Source of the DNA: Casuarina equisetifolia
Lineage: Eukaryota > Streptophyta > Magnoliopsida > Fagales > Casuarinaceae
NCBI GenBank assembly: GCA_028551475.1
Contig: CM052360.1
Coordinates: 23,010,682 to 23,074,681, forward strand
Reading direction: 5' to 3'
Length of the DNA: 64,000 bases
Within the stretch, counting starts at the first letter, position 1, and every line of letters starts with the position of its first letter. The notes beneath the pieces are model-generated. The model was not told the DNA's origin. It ran no database searches and saw nothing but the letters and a program-made list of their open reading frames with translations. The translations under genes and the position numbers were made by a program. Of this stretch, positions 1 to 11,544 are shown piece after piece.

Positions 1-400
1 GTCGGCCACGCCGGCGCCGCATCCTCCACTCGGCCTCATTCTCGGGCTTGCACTCGACGACCACGACGCCGGCACCAGCAGAAGATGCTATCTGGACAAG
101 CCGTTCGAGGTGAGACCTGCGGGAGAGCGGCGAGTCGACGACGACACTGAGGCCGAGGCGGAGCTGGGTGGAGGCGACCCGGAGAATGACGTCATAGGAG
201 AGGTCGTTTAGAAGAGCGGAAGCAGTGGATGGGGTGGAGGGGATAAGAGAGCGTTGGAGAGGTAAGGTGCAATCGCGGACGTCGTCTTTGTCGATGAGAG
301 GGATTCGGAGCTCCGAGGCCAAGGATTGGGCCAAAGTGTTCTTGCCGGTGCCGGGATGGCCTTTCATGGCTACTATCACCGGCCTTTGTTGTTTTGCCAT
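1..400 (-). pseudogene. P-loop kinase-like gene, copy A, 5' part, broken
   Basis: This is the start-proximal two thirds of a gene whose intact copy is at 27265-27867. The start codon pairs with 400, and the 3' end lies beyond the window. Two lesions separate it from copy B. About 14 bp are missing near 10-30 (the block before 'gcatcctcc' is 18 bp here and 32 bp in B), which shifts the frame. The Walker A motif reads GHPGTGKNT instead of GHPGTGKST, so the conserved Ser/Thr after the lysine has become Asn. GC content is far above the surrounding DNA, as in copy B. A pseudogene is the best reading; the alternative is that the deletion is an assembly error. Confidence 0.8.
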
Positions 401-1863
401 TCCTTCTGCGCTTGTGGGTAAGATTGTTGATATCTCAAAAGCAAGCACTGCCACGTGGATTGTTTTCTGAAAAGGAATCTCTAATTTGGATAAGACCAAA
501 GTTTATTATTTTTCTCAAAATTAGTTTATAAAGAAATCTCGTTTTTCTTTTCCAAGCCAAACGGGTTGGAAGCAATCTAGTTGTCATTTTCCCAACACCA
601 GGGCTTTGGCAAAGAATCTGCCGCCTTTGATCAACAAGGCAGGTCATATTAATTAACTAAAACAGAGGAAATGGTGCCCATGGTACGCTTGGGCATATTT
701 AACTTACATATTTCTAAAATCTTCTCAATATTAAAGTATCGGAGAACCTTAAAAAAATAGAAAAGAAAAAAGAAAAAAGTGGTTCTGCAGAATCGGGCCT
801 TATAATGGGCCTTTCCACTTTGGGCTGGGCATTCCACAAACTGCATTGCCTCAGATGACTGGCGGGCCTTCTAGATCTAGGCCTTAAATGACAAATCCAA
901 ACCATTCCACTTTTACATTGTATTTAGAAGCATGTGGTATTGTAAGTTTTTATTCCATATTACTGTTCAACCTTACAAAAGGTTACTAAAAACAAGAGAG
1001 AATTGAAAATGCTACAAGCTATTGTAAGTCCCGCATCATCCGAGTAGCTTCCAAATTGATATGAAACCCTAGTAGGTCACAATAGTAAAACACATATTAT
1101 GAATTATTCAATTAACTAAACAATGAATAAAGTGGAAAGACCCAAATGAATAAACTAAATAAAGGTTATTAATGCCATAAAAATATTTTGAACGTCCAAA
1201 TGATGATTAAGTAGTGTCAAACATGTTTTTGTTTATTATGATTTTGGTGGCCTTAGGCATAAATGACTAATGAATAGCCATAAACATAAATTAAGCTTGA
1301 ATATTAAACCATCCTAAGATTGTCTTTGGTGGAATTATTTCGCTCATTCTTTACAAACATTATTTTTTATTTATCAATTACTATTATCTTTACGACAATG
1401 ATCCATTACATTTGTACAATGATTGAAGATGTCATCATGAAACTATCTTGACAAAGTACAAAAATTGGAATTAAAAAAAAATTGTATAAGCATATAAATT
1501 TTGTGACTATAATTGCTTAGAAAATTTTCATTAATAGAATTTCTATACAAGATTGTTGAAAATATTCATATCTTCTACTCTAGAATTCACTTCAATGAAA
1601 TAAATAACTTGTTCATCTAACCATTTTTTTAGTAACTATGTCTAATCATCTTGAAAACTGTGGTCAATACAACACATTTTTTGTTATAATTTCAAAAATA
1701 TAAATAAAAAAATAACGACAATAATTACAATGAAAGAATAAAATCACATTTAGCACCACTTTAGATATTAATTTGTAGAAGTTGATAGTAACAATGAAAC
1801 TAAACATTAATATTGCTTGATCAACAAATAAATTTCAACATTTTATGAAGAATAGAAATAAGT
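401..1863. other. Intergenic, shared by units A, B and C
   Basis: No gene is supported. It holds the 5' flank of the kinase copy (401-900) and then AT-rich spacer aligning with 27868-29352, and from 815 with 39790-40824. A block starting 'gttcaaccttacaaaagg' near 965 recurs beside every 8-Cys CRP gene in the window. Short reading frames here are not conserved in frame between copies. Confidence 0.7.
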
Positions 1864-1874
1864 AAAATTTAAGA

Positions 1875-2855
1875 AAGGTCTTGGTCTTTGTATAGGTATG
1901 TAGTACAAATATGTAATACTTTCACAAAGCTGTTTAGCAAGTAATTTGCTTACAAAAGAAGGAAGGAAAATTGGGGTTACTAAATCTTAAACTTTGGAAT
2001 AAAGTTCTTTTGGAATGTATATTTTAGATTCTCATCAATCTTCCAAATGCTTTGTTATGGAGTAAGTGGCTTCACAATACAAAATGTAAAGAACTTCAAT
2101 AATGTAGCTGAATATTAAAGGTTTCATGATATGGAGTTGGAGAGGTCTTCGCAAACTAAGGTTCACCTTTATTTTGATTCTTTATAGATTTAGTTATTGC
2201 TGCAAAGAAATTTATTAGGACCTTAAACTAATAATGAAAAAGTGGATTGGTATTATCTAATTTGGATTGATGGCATTTACAAACATAATTTCATTGGATG
2301 ACTAGTTTGTTAAGATCGACTCTCTATAATAGAAAGAATGGTATGATGGGTTCTTCAGTTAACCTATCTTGTGACTTTTGTTAATTCTAAATAGAAAATA
2401 ATAGTCACCTTTTTTTTTTAATTTTCATGGACAATGATGGTTTTAAAGACTATCCTTGCTCAAAATGAAATTTGACATTATATTGAAGGATGAAATAAAG
2501 AACTACAATGGATAATTTGAGTAATTAAAGGAAAAGATTTGGCTATAAAGTTTTTTAAGATATCATTTTTAGCTTTCATTTATTGTATATGGATAGAATG
2601 AAATAGAAGACGATTTCAGAAGAGAACAATTGACATTCCAATCTTGTGGGCTAAAGTAAGGAACACTATACGAGAAAAAACTTCTTTATTCCAAATTATA
2701 AAATTTTCATAAAAAATATCATTTTAAGTGAGAATTGAAAGTTCTCAACCTTTATCTTTTCTTAGTTATAAAAATTCTTGTAATGTTAGGGTATGCCCCT
2801 ATACTTTTACACACTACTTTTTATTAATGCAAACTTACATTTCTATAAAAAAAAC
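1875..2855 (+). mobile_element. LINE fragment (LINE0), unit A, 5'-truncated
   Basis: A 5'-truncated non-LTR retrotransposon in sense orientation. It ends in an A-rich tail (about 2845-2855) and is flanked by an 11-bp target duplication, aaaatttaaga, at 1864-1874 and 2856-2866. Decayed translation resembles the region after plant LINE reverse transcriptase, for example 'WYYLIWIDGIYKHNFIG' around 2250-2300 (compare LINE2 at 20905-21123), with many stops. The 3' end carries 'taatgttagggtatgcccctatac', a signature shared with the other LINE pieces here. It is present in unit C, but unit B has the uninterrupted site near 29350-29365. Confidence 0.85.
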
Positions 2856-3053
2856 AAAATTTAAGAGCTGTTTTATTGCTAGTCTAGAGATGCTGTCGGT
2901 GTTCAAAGTTTCACCTGTCTTTTTTGGTTTATTTAAAACCCTAAGCCATTTATTGCACACGAAAATGTGTCAAGTGCTCATTCTTCTAAGATGTTGGCAG
3001 ACACCCAAAAAAAAGAAAAATGAAGAGATTTTTACCAAATCTGAACCTGGAGA

Positions 3054-3482
3054 TTATGGATCTCGAGTCGGGAAAAGATTTCCATGGTTATCTATATTCT
3101 TCCAATAACAGTCATGCCAACAATACGCAAAATCACCTCTTTTTCGGAGCTTTGTAAGGCAGTATTCTCGACAACGTAGAGCCTTAGCCCTATTTATGTG
3201 CAGATGTCTTCTGAGACAATTCACGAAGCGGAACTGAACACAAACTAGAAATTCAATCGAGCCTGAATCATGATGCCTTCTCCAACAATATTGTTCCAAC
3301 TCCACCATGCAAGAGAAAAAAGTAACACGAACTTCGTCAAGTTTAGAGAATTGAATATTTCGGTTGGGCAGTGAGGGATTGACAGAGGTAAGGGAAAGGT
3401 CATTGGCTTTCACTTCAACCAAAATAAGAATAAGTAATGTGACAATTACCACTAGAAATCTCTTATTGTATAGTTTGGCCAT
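3054..3482 (-). CDS. CRP1-A: secreted 8-cysteine peptide
   Basis: Single-exon gene for a 142-aa protein. Residues 1-26 form a signal peptide (basic start MAKLYNKR, hydrophobic core, likely cut after VKA). The mature part has eight cysteines at 58, 66, 81, 89, 104, 108, 121 and 125: Cx7C, x14, Cx7C, x14, Cx3C, x12, Cx3C. The last four match the CX3C-x12-CX3C spacing of alpha-hairpinin folds, but the first four are extra, so I do not assign it to a named family. The product should be secreted with four disulfides; function is unknown. Start choice: the ATG opens the signal peptide, is shared by all paralogues, and lies about 70 bp from a TATA box. Neighbours: LINE0 on the 3' side, a CXE fragment 3.9 kb upstream. 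Copies are CRP1-B (29637) and CRP1-C (42018). Confidence 0.8.
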   Translation of the reverse strand: MAKLYNKRFLVVIVTLLILILVEVKANDLSLTSVNPSLPNRNIQFSKLDEVRVTFFSCMVELEQYCWRRHHDSGSIEFLVCVQFRFVNCLRRHLHINRAKALRCREYCLTKLRKRGDFAYCWHDCYWKNIDNHGNLFPTRDP

Positions 3483-3548
3483 TGATGTTCTCTTCCTTTA
3501 GAAACTTTGTTATTTTGAAGTTTAATCTCTACTTGTACGTTTAAATCC

Positions 3549-3556
3549 ATATATAA
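3549..3556 (-). promoter_or_regulatory. TATA box of CRP1-A
   Basis: The minus strand reads CTTATATATGG about 70 bp upstream of the CRP1-A ATG. The same position relative to the ATG has a TATA box in CRP1-B, CRP1-C, CRP2-A, CRP2-C and CRP6-C. Confidence 0.6.
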
Positions 3557-4732
3557 GTACATTTCTTTAAAGACAATGTTAAAAAGTATGAGAATTGTCT
3601 AATCTTAACTATAGTTTTAATTAAGTCTTAATCAATAGTTTTGACTTGTGGGATTATGAAGTTCTAAAGTTAGGTAATTTGGGTGCAGATGATGCCTTTT
3701 GGATAAGGGCAACAAGTGTGAAAGTAATTTTTTACATTATGATGTAATTTACCAAATGTCATGTATAATTTGGAAGGAAAAATTAATTCCCAATGAGTAA
3801 GCATAGAGAGTAAGGATGTGACAAAACTAATATCATGAATTGCTATACTCCACTAAAACTTGCAATATGCACGTCATACTTGAAAGTGTAGAATCTGTAT
3901 CATAATAATACTCATTTATGAGGGAAAAAAAAACTTAAACACAATAGATATCATATGAAGTCATATGACTTTAAATAAGAACAAAATATAACAATCAATG
4001 CTTTAGTAATACAAAATATTGTATTGTATAGTAATTTCTTAAAGAAACATTCACTTAAATAAAGAGCTATTTATACAGTCAATGTTAGTAGATTAATATT
4101 AACAATATGGTGAAAAGTCAAAACTTTGAATAGGAATAAAGTATATTGATATAACAGTTAATTGATGCAAAAAGCCATATTGTATAATGATATTTTATTA
4201 CTTTTTTGATCAAGTGACAAAATGTTCATAAGTCTAACGACTTTGTATTGACAATTTGTTTAATGCAACATTACCTTTGGATAGCATTTAAGTTCCAAGG
4301 ATGTCATTTTATTGATTGTTTTAAAGTTATTTAAACCTTGCTTCTCTTAGGTAGATGTGAAGATTTTACATCCAAAGAGTTAGAATTCATTGAATGTAAC
4401 TCCCATTATTATGAACGATTTTTGGCGTTTAAAAAACATTGAAAATCAATGCACGAATTGCCACAATTTTGCCAGACCGTTTTGCACCTTTTCTTCTACT
4501 ACTACATTGCCCTTTAGAAAGCTTAGGTTATGGAAAATTTTGGTACGCTAGTTATAAGTAGTTTTTCTCTATTTTATCTTGCGTTTTTGTTCCAATGTAA
4601 ATGTGAAAAGGTTTATCAAAAAATAAAAAAAATATTGAATGTATATCTTGTTAAAAAGGATGAATATGTTATTTCTTTCAGTGATACTGCCGATTTGTTC
4701 TTTGAAACTACAAAAATTAAGTTTCACTCCAT
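3557..4732. other. Intergenic spacer upstream of CRP1-A
   Basis: AT-rich spacer aligning with 30095-31285 (B) and 42521-43700 (C). A shorter related version lies upstream of CRP2 (9430-10350). No gene is supported; the small open frame at 4530-4757 runs into the solo LTR and is not conserved. Confidence 0.6.
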
Positions 4733-4737
4733 AGGTG

Positions 4738-5986
4738 TGATAACTCTATTTTTATAGAGTTATTTTACCTATTTTAGGCAATAAATAACTTTAATAATTG
4801 TGAGAAAATATTTGAACTCTTCTTTATTTACTTAAATTTATCTTGTTTATGTAGCACAAGAAGGCAAAGAGAAAAGAGATGAACATGGAGAGCTTGATGC
4901 TTATTGTGTGGCAAAATTGTAATATCAGGATCAAGAGAGTCAAGATGGGCTTGGGCTTTGAATGATTGTTATTAGACTTTATTGTTATTGGGTTTTCTAA
5001 ATAATTAGAAAACCTAATCATATTAGGAGTTCAAAGCCTAATTAAATTAGGAGTTCAAAATCCAATTGTTTTAGATCTCTAAGACCCAATTCTACTAGCA
5101 TAAGAGTAGGTCTAAACCTAAACCCTATTTAAGAGAAGAGAAGAGGCAAAAGAAAGGGGAGAAGGAAATTGAGCACAACTCAAGAAAGAGGCCAAGAATT
5201 CAAGGTTTTCTTGAAGAGAAGACAAAAAGGGTGACAGACTTTTTGTTCTTGGATTCAAGATGCCTTCTTTATTTCTTATTACCATTCTTCCTCATTATTT
5301 CTTTATGTTTTAGTTTATCTTTGTTAGAGCTACGATGTAACCTAATTATGATGGTATGAATCTTATGATTATTATGTTTTGCAAGATATTTTATTTATGT
5401 GAAGTTACATATTACGGAGTTTAATGCTTTTAGGTGATTAGCTACCATTTAGATGACTTGATTTGCATGTTAGAGACCGATAGGAAATAACATGCAGTTG
5501 CTTCTTGTAATATGCAACCATAGATTAAATATGGATAGGCATATACCATATTATTTGTGTGGCTTTCAGTGTAAACTGGGAATGTTCATAGATCCTAATG
5601 CATTTGGTTTGTTTCAATTCACATATAGAGATATAGTGAATTAATGAATTAAGTAAGTTTGCTATACCTAGACATAGGATAGTAAATAAATTAGGAAGTT
5701 CTGCCATCACATAGATATTGTCTTTCTTGCAAGCATAAATAATCAATATTAATACCTAGTAATTATGGTGAAATCGGATGCTCTAACATATTTCTTGCAT
5801 TTAGTTTTCTTAGACTTAGTTAGTTAATCTATCATCTATCAATTTGGTTTGCTAGATAAATTTTAGGATTAATTCATCATTAGTACTTAATTAGTTTAGT
5901 ATTCACCAATCTTTGTGGGATGATACTTTTCTTATCATTATATTACTTGTTCGACATGTTCACTTGCATATAAATTTCACCGAACA
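4738..5986. mobile_element. Solo LTR, about 1.25 kb, unit A only
   Basis: The element starts TGATAACTC and ends CCGAACA (TG...CA ends). It is flanked by the 5-bp duplication AGGTG at 4733-4737 and 5987-5991. Units B (about 31285) and C (about 43695) have the uninterrupted site. Only one LTR-sized body is present and it has no coding content, so it is best read as a solo LTR left by recombination. Near the left end is a short inverted repeat (AACTCTA / TAGAGTT). A TATA-like 'cctatttaagagaagag' near 5125 could be the LTR promoter. Orientation is not certain. It inserted after units A, B and C had separated. Confidence 0.82.
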
Positions 5987-5991
5987 AGGTG

Positions 5992-7336
5992 CTATACTAT
6001 TATATGAAGAAAATTCTTACTTAAGTCATAGTAAGACGATCAATCTACACTTATAGGCTAAATTCCTTATGTACATACATTTTTTGTAAGGACGATACAA
6101 AAAAATATGGGAATTTTCTGATCTTTGATATAGTTTTAATTAAGTTTTTAACTAATAATTCCAACTTTTGGGATTACGAAGTTCTAAGGTTTGACAATTT
6201 GGATTTACATGATGTCTTTTGGATGAGGTCAACAAGTATGTGAAAGTATTTTTTACATTAGGATGCAGTTTAGCAAATGTCAAGTGTGATTTGGAAAGGA
6301 AAATTAATTCCTAATCAATAAGCACTATAAACAATTATTTAAACAGCATCTAAAGTTGCTGTTTATATGTAGATATGAAGAGTTTTGTCTAATGAGTCAC
6401 AATACATTAGATGTACCTCTAATTTGAATGAATGAACGAACCTTTTTCTTAGTAGTAGTTGTTTGGATTATTATGCATTGAATACTATCATCTGAGTGAC
6501 TAAAGTGAAAAGAAGCTGTGAGTTAAAACCCGCCATTATGAAGACAAAGCAGAGAAGGATAGTGGGTATGACAATTATTGTTTGATTTTCTCTTTCTTTA
6601 CCACTGCACTATTTTCTGATATATTAAAGGGTTTATCTGCAAGTTTATTTTATTCCATTGATTCGACTGTTTGACACTAACTGGATTGCAGCATCAAAAA
6701 TCCTAGAATCAACAGCATACAATATTCTTAAATAGGCAATTACATTGAGACAAAAACTTTTTATTAGAGAAGAAAAATCTGAATCCATAATACATTCTAA
6801 AATCAATCACGTCCTACATAAGGAATGTAGACGTATTACTCAAAATAGATAATTAAAATATGGATACATCCAAGAAACAAAATACTAGGAGTGATTATAT
6901 AAATTAAGAGAAAAAAAATATAAAAAGAAACCACGTGCTCATTTGCTTTTTTCACATACTTGCATTTTCAAACTCAGGGAAATTTTACCTTTTTTACTTT
7001 TAAAAAATAAATAATCAAAGAAAGCAAGATGGGCATTTGAAAAAAAAAAAAAAGGCCCAAATGTTACTTTCCGCAACCGTAAAACCCTAGCCGTCTCTCA
7101 GACAACTCCTACTCCCCCCCTCTCTCTCTCTTTACCCTTCCTTCAGACAGGAAATCCTTCAATCATTCTGCTTTGCATCAATCAGCCAAGAAAGCAAAAT
7201 TGGACCCCCTCTTCCTTCAAAACGTAATGGGGTATCAAGAGAGGTTGGGATTGAATTCCTTCAAATTATTGCCGACATTTCCTTTGGACATCATTTCCAC
7301 GGTCCCCTGTGTTTTCCTCTGTTCTGCATCAACAGT
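5992..7336. other. Intergenic and CXE upstream region, unit A
   Basis: Shared with B (31290-32636) and C (43700-44964). The part from about 7030 holds 'aaaccctag' and a CT-rich stretch (7110-7140), typical of a plant promoter or 5' leader, ahead of the CXE fragment. Unit C lacks about 80 bp here, including the CT-rich stretch. No other gene is seen. Confidence 0.55.
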
Positions 7337-7657
7337 ATGAAGCGTCTCTTCCTTGCTCTTCAAAAACTAGCAATTACGAAAGGAATCTGCTTAGGTAGCT
7401 GTAAGTTGTTCACGTTTTCTCCACCTACCATGCCATCTCTTTGTGGCCCACTCTCTATCTACCTCAACCAGGCCTCATCCCCGAGGTATTGCCGAGTGAA
7501 AACCCCTCTGTACGCTACTTCACTGGAATCTAGCCATTACTCGTCCGGGATGGAATCTTTGAACAGCGAAGTGGCTCATGAATTCCGCTTCTTCCGTGTG
7601 TTCAAAGATGGGCGCATCAAAAAACTCCAACCCACCCCCATAATCCCTCCGCACTAA
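7337..7657 (+). pseudogene. CXE 5' fragment, unit A
   Basis: A truncated copy of the 5' part of the carboxylesterase gene at 38155-39075. From the ATG at 7550 it encodes the first 35 residues (MESLNSEVAHEF... to IPPH) and then hits TAA where homology to the full gene stops. The hydrolase core (HGGG, GDSAGG region, Asp, His) is absent. The frame is also open upstream from ATG 7337, but unit B has an in-frame stop in that stretch (32658-32660), so 7337 is unlikely to be the true start. Copy C (44965-45285) ends at the same point, so the truncation predates the A/C duplication. Confidence 0.85.
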
Positions 7658-8954
7658 CTATTTAAAGCAAAACCATGATAAGCTCCTGAATGCAGGATGT
7701 CAAATCATTATATAAAAGGTCTAGTATACAAATGCTAAAGCAATGAATGCTAACTGCGAAAAAAAGTGGTATAATATCCACTATGCGGTATTCAGTTTAA
7801 GGGCCATATGATCAATTTCAAGACAAGAAAAAATTTCAGCAACATAATTTTAAAGCACAAATATTATTGTTTAGGGTTTAGTACAACATAGTACAATAAC
7901 AAATAAAATGGTACAACATCCTTATACAATATTGTTGTTCAACCCTGTAAAAGGTTACTAAAGCAGGAGAGAATTTAAATGCATAACAAGCAATTGTAAA
8001 TCCCGCATCGTCCACGTAGCTCCCAAATCGGTTTGACACCCTAATAAGCCCTAGTGAAACACATTAGTCAATTAAGTGAATTAAGTAGAAAGAACGAGGC
8101 GAATAAACTAAACAAAGTTTATTAATGTCACAAAAAAGTTTTGAACTTCCAAATGGTGATTAAGTAAACTCAAATATGTTTATGTTAATTAAGATTTTGT
8201 TGGCCTTAGGCATAGATGATTATTGAATAGCCATAAACATAAAGTAAGAATGAATATTAAACCATCCTTGGGATAATTTATGCAGATTTGGTTGCATAGT
8301 TTTAGTCGGTTTTTTACAATCACTCTTTTTTATCCAGAATATTTTTATTTTATTTATTTAGTAATTACTATTATCTTTACAAAAAGGATACATTACATAG
8401 ATGTTAGACATTTGCGGAAGATGTTACCATAAAAGTATCTTGACAAAATACAAAAATAGCAATGGCAGAAGAAGCTATACTAATGGAAAGTAAGCAAGGT
8501 TCACTACAATGAAATCGATAACTTCACTTGTCGGTGTAGGCATTTGTTTGGTAACTATGCATAATCATCATAGAAACCTATGTCAATATAACATGCTTTT
8601 TGTTATCATTTTAAAGATATAAGAAAAGAAAAATAATAACAACAACAATTATATTGAAAGAATAAAATCATGATAGCAGCACTTCAGTTATTAACATCAC
8701 CATAGGTATGAATGTGCAGAAGCTTTTAGAGTACCACGTAAACTACACATTAATATTGCTGGAGTAATAAGCAAATTTCAACATTTTATGAAGAATAGAA
8801 ATATATAAAATTAAGAACTCTTTTATTGCTTCTCTAGAGATGTACCATGTGCTCATTCTTCTAAAAAGTTGACAAACAGAGAAAATCTGAACATAGTTTT
8901 ACCAGAACTGGAAACGGAGATTATGGAGCTTCTGTCGTAAAAAGATCTCCGTGG
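7658..8954. other. Spacer between CXE fragment and CRP2-A
   Basis: No gene. It aligns closely with 45286-46582 and more distantly with 13400-14844 and 23060-24528, which also lie between a CXE piece and a CRP gene. It contains the recurrent 'gttcaacc...ggttactaaa' block near 7937. Confidence 0.6.
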
Positions 8955-9353
8955 TTATTGATTCTCCCAATAACAGTTATGCCAACAGTACACAAGACCA
9001 CCTCTTTTTTGGATCTTTTGAAGGCAGTGTGATAGACAATGTTGAGCCTTAGTCCTCTCTATGTTCTTGTGGTGTCTGAAACAATTTAAAAAGCGGGACT
9101 CAACACAAACTAGAAATTTATAGGAGCGTAAACCATGTTGACTTTCCCATCTCCAACAATATTCTTCCAACTTCTTAACGCAAGAAAAAAAGGTAGGATG
9201 AACTTCGTCAAGTTCAGAGAATTGAGTATTTCGGTTGGGCAGGGAAGTAGTGACAAAGGTAACGGAAATGTCATTACCTTTCACTTCAACAAAAATAACA
9301 ATGAGTAATGTGATCATCACTATCAGAAATCTCTTACTATAAAGTTTGGCCAT
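8955..9353 (-). CDS. CRP2-A: secreted 8-cysteine peptide
   Basis: 132-aa single-exon protein of the same family as CRP1: MAKLYSKR start, hydrophobic signal segment to about residue 26 (VKG), then Cx7C (58, 66), Cx7C, Cx3C and Cx3C ending CYWENQ. It lacks the roughly 14-residue tail of CRP1 (DNHGNLFPTRDP type) because of an earlier stop. The mature N-terminal stretch before the first Cys (PNRNTQFSELDEV) aligns with CRP1. Function is unknown; secretion is inferred from the signal peptide. Copy C differs by one inserted Tyr before the second cysteine. A TATA box lies about 68 bp upstream. Confidence 0.8.
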   Translation of the reverse strand: MAKLYSKRFLIVMITLLIVIFVEVKGNDISVTFVTTSLPNRNTQFSELDEVHPTFFSCVKKLEEYCWRWESQHGLRSYKFLVCVESRFLNCFRHHKNIERTKAQHCLSHCLQKIQKRGGLVYCWHNCYWENQ

Positions 9354-9419
9354 TGATATTCTCTTCCTGCAGAAACTTTGCTATTTTGAAGTTTGAAGTA
9401 TACTTGTAGGCTTAAATTC

Positions 9420-9427
9420 TTATATAG
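9420..9427 (-). promoter_or_regulatory. TATA box of CRP2-A
   Basis: The minus strand reads CTATATAAG about 68 bp before the ATG, in the same place as in the other CRP genes. Confidence 0.6.
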
Positions 9428-11170
9428 ATACATGTGCTTTAAAGATGATATTAAAAAAAATGGGAATTGTCTAATCTTTGATATAGTTCTCATTAAGTTT
9501 TAATCAATAATTTTGACTTATGGGATTATGAAATTCTAAAGTTAGGCAATTTCGGTTTAAATGGTGCCTTTTAGATGAGATCAACAAATATGTGAAAGTA
9601 TTTTTTTCATTATGATGTGGTTTAGCAAACATTAAGTATAACTTGGAAAAAAAAATTCCAAATCAATAAGCATAGAAAGTGAGGACATGACAAAGGTAAT
9701 ATTATGAATTATTATAGTCCACTTAAACTTCAATATGTATGTCATACCTGAATGTGCAGAATTCACATCATGCTGATACTCATTTATGAAAGAAAAAACT
9801 CAAATGCAATCGATATAAAATATAATAATTAATGCTTTAGCAATACAACATATTGTATTGTATAGTACTTTCTTTTTAGAACTATTCATTTACATAAAGA
9901 GCTATTTATAGAATCAATTTTAATAGATTAATATTAACAATATGGCATTAAGTCAAAACTTTGAATAGGAATAAAGTATATTGATATAACAGTTAATTAA
10001 GGCAAAAGACCATGATATGTCAATGATATTTTATTTAAACAAAACTAGTTTTTGATCGAGTGATCAAACTATTCATAAGTCTAGTGACTTTATGTTGATA
10101 ATTTGTTTAATGCAACATTAACTTCGGTTAGCATTTAAGTTCCAAGGATGTCATTTTATTGACTATGTCAAAGTCATTTAAAACTTGTTTTTATTTAATA
10201 AATGTGAAGGGTTTACATCTAAAGACTTAGAATTCATGGAATGTAATTCTTATTAAGTTGCATAACTTGTTAGCTTAGTGGTGAGCTAGAAGAGATTTCA
10301 ATCATATGGTAAATGTTTTATGGACCATTTTTAGAATTAGGAAAAGACAAACAATCACATACATAAATTGCAATAATTTCTTCCATGGATGATCCAAATT
10401 ATGATGAGCCCAAACATACAAAGTAATTTTTTTTATATAATTAAAGGAAAGGATAATGTGGTATTAAACTATCCTTCCAAGGATGGTTTAGTAGACCTTT
10501 CACCTTCTGTCTTTTTCCATTTTTTTCTTTCTGTCACTTTCTTCTAAAACTTAAATCTTCATACTTTTTATAAAGTTAGTTTGAAGATTTTATTTCAAAA
10601 TTAGAACGTACTTGTATTTTTGCTACATAAATTGTTATATTATAACTTGGAAAATGAAGAAACTAATTATGGACTTGTTATTAAATGAATAGAAGAAAAG
10701 CAAGATAATAAAAATAACTTTAATATACAAAGGATGAGCAAGTAAACATAAAAACTTATTTTACTTGTTGTGTTATTACACACGTATGACTATTGAACAC
10801 ACATATCCATTAAGTAAGCATTGGTATTAAACTATTGTATTGAAGTCTATTCAAATTTGGCCATCCAATGTATCTCCACAAAAAACCATTCTTTCTGCGT
10901 ACCATTCTAGGTATGAAAAAAATTCATAAAATTGAAACATAATATCCAAAAAATTTATGTCTGTCAAATTAAAATACAAGTGAAGATTCACGCAAAATAA
11001 ACAATTTACAATATTTTATGACAAATAAATAGGAATTATTCTTAAAAAAAATTCTTTTAGGTTTTCTAAAAGACTAATAATTCTTTATTTCATGCATATG
11101 TCTGTTCTTACAAGAAAGAAAACTATATAAAGGGAAAAGTTAGACATTTTATCATAGCTGGATTTCGGGT
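9428..11170. other. Intergenic spacer, unit A
   Basis: AT-rich, shared with 47059-48805. Part (9430-10350) is a diverged copy of the CRP1 upstream spacer. The segment 10640-11170 is repeated at 17540-18074 beside CRP5. No gene is supported. Confidence 0.55.
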
Positions 11171-11544
11171 TTATGTATCTACCCGGTTCTTGCGAGCCTT
11201 GGAAAGTATTTCATAACGTTTCTTTACACAATGTGTAGCACGACCTTTGGTACATTTTCCTGGAAGGCAACAGGGAAGACAGTTCAGAACAAGGGCAACT
11301 TGTATGGAATTACGTTTGGCGCATTTCACAAAGCCATGATAAATACACAACGAAAAAGGAAGATGGTAGAAAACACGTGGTCCTCTCTTTACCCAGCAAG
11401 CTTCTTCTTTTTCTTCAATGCAATGCAAGTGAAAAATGCCCCGGTAGTAACTTCGCTAGGGTCATTACCTTTCACTTCAACAGAAATAAGGATAAGAAAT
11501 ACAATTATCGTCTCTATTTATATCTTAGTGTGTTTTGTAGTCGT
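11171..11544 (-). pseudogene. CRP3-A: 7-cysteine peptide, dead copy
   Basis: Closely related to CRP5-A (18075-18449) but with two lesions. The start codon is ACG (plus strand CGT at 11542-11544) where CRP5 has ATG. One base is missing near 11428-11435, before the first mature Cys, so the signal peptide and the cysteine region are in different frames. The cysteine part (11171-11428) is still open: Cx7C, Cx7C, then a C-terminus unlike the 8-Cys genes. CRP3-C (48806-49179) carries the same two lesions, so inactivation came before the A/C duplication. The plus-strand frame across it is a shadow. Confidence 0.82.

Noticed and set aside
225..470. Plus frames over the kinase gene (also 27287-27937)
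   Set aside because: GC-rich antisense shadows of the minus-strand kinase, which has a Walker A motif.
3054..3482. Naming the CRP family as thionin, defensin or alpha-hairpinin
   Set aside because: Only the last CX3C-x12-CX3C fits hairpinins. The extra Cx7C pairs and the length do not fit these classes, so no name is given.
7337..7549. ATG 7337 as the true CXE start, giving a transit-peptide-like extension
   Set aside because: Unit B, which holds the full gene, has an in-frame stop in this stretch (32658-32660). A start at MPSLCG (38037) remains possible but is less family-like than 38155.
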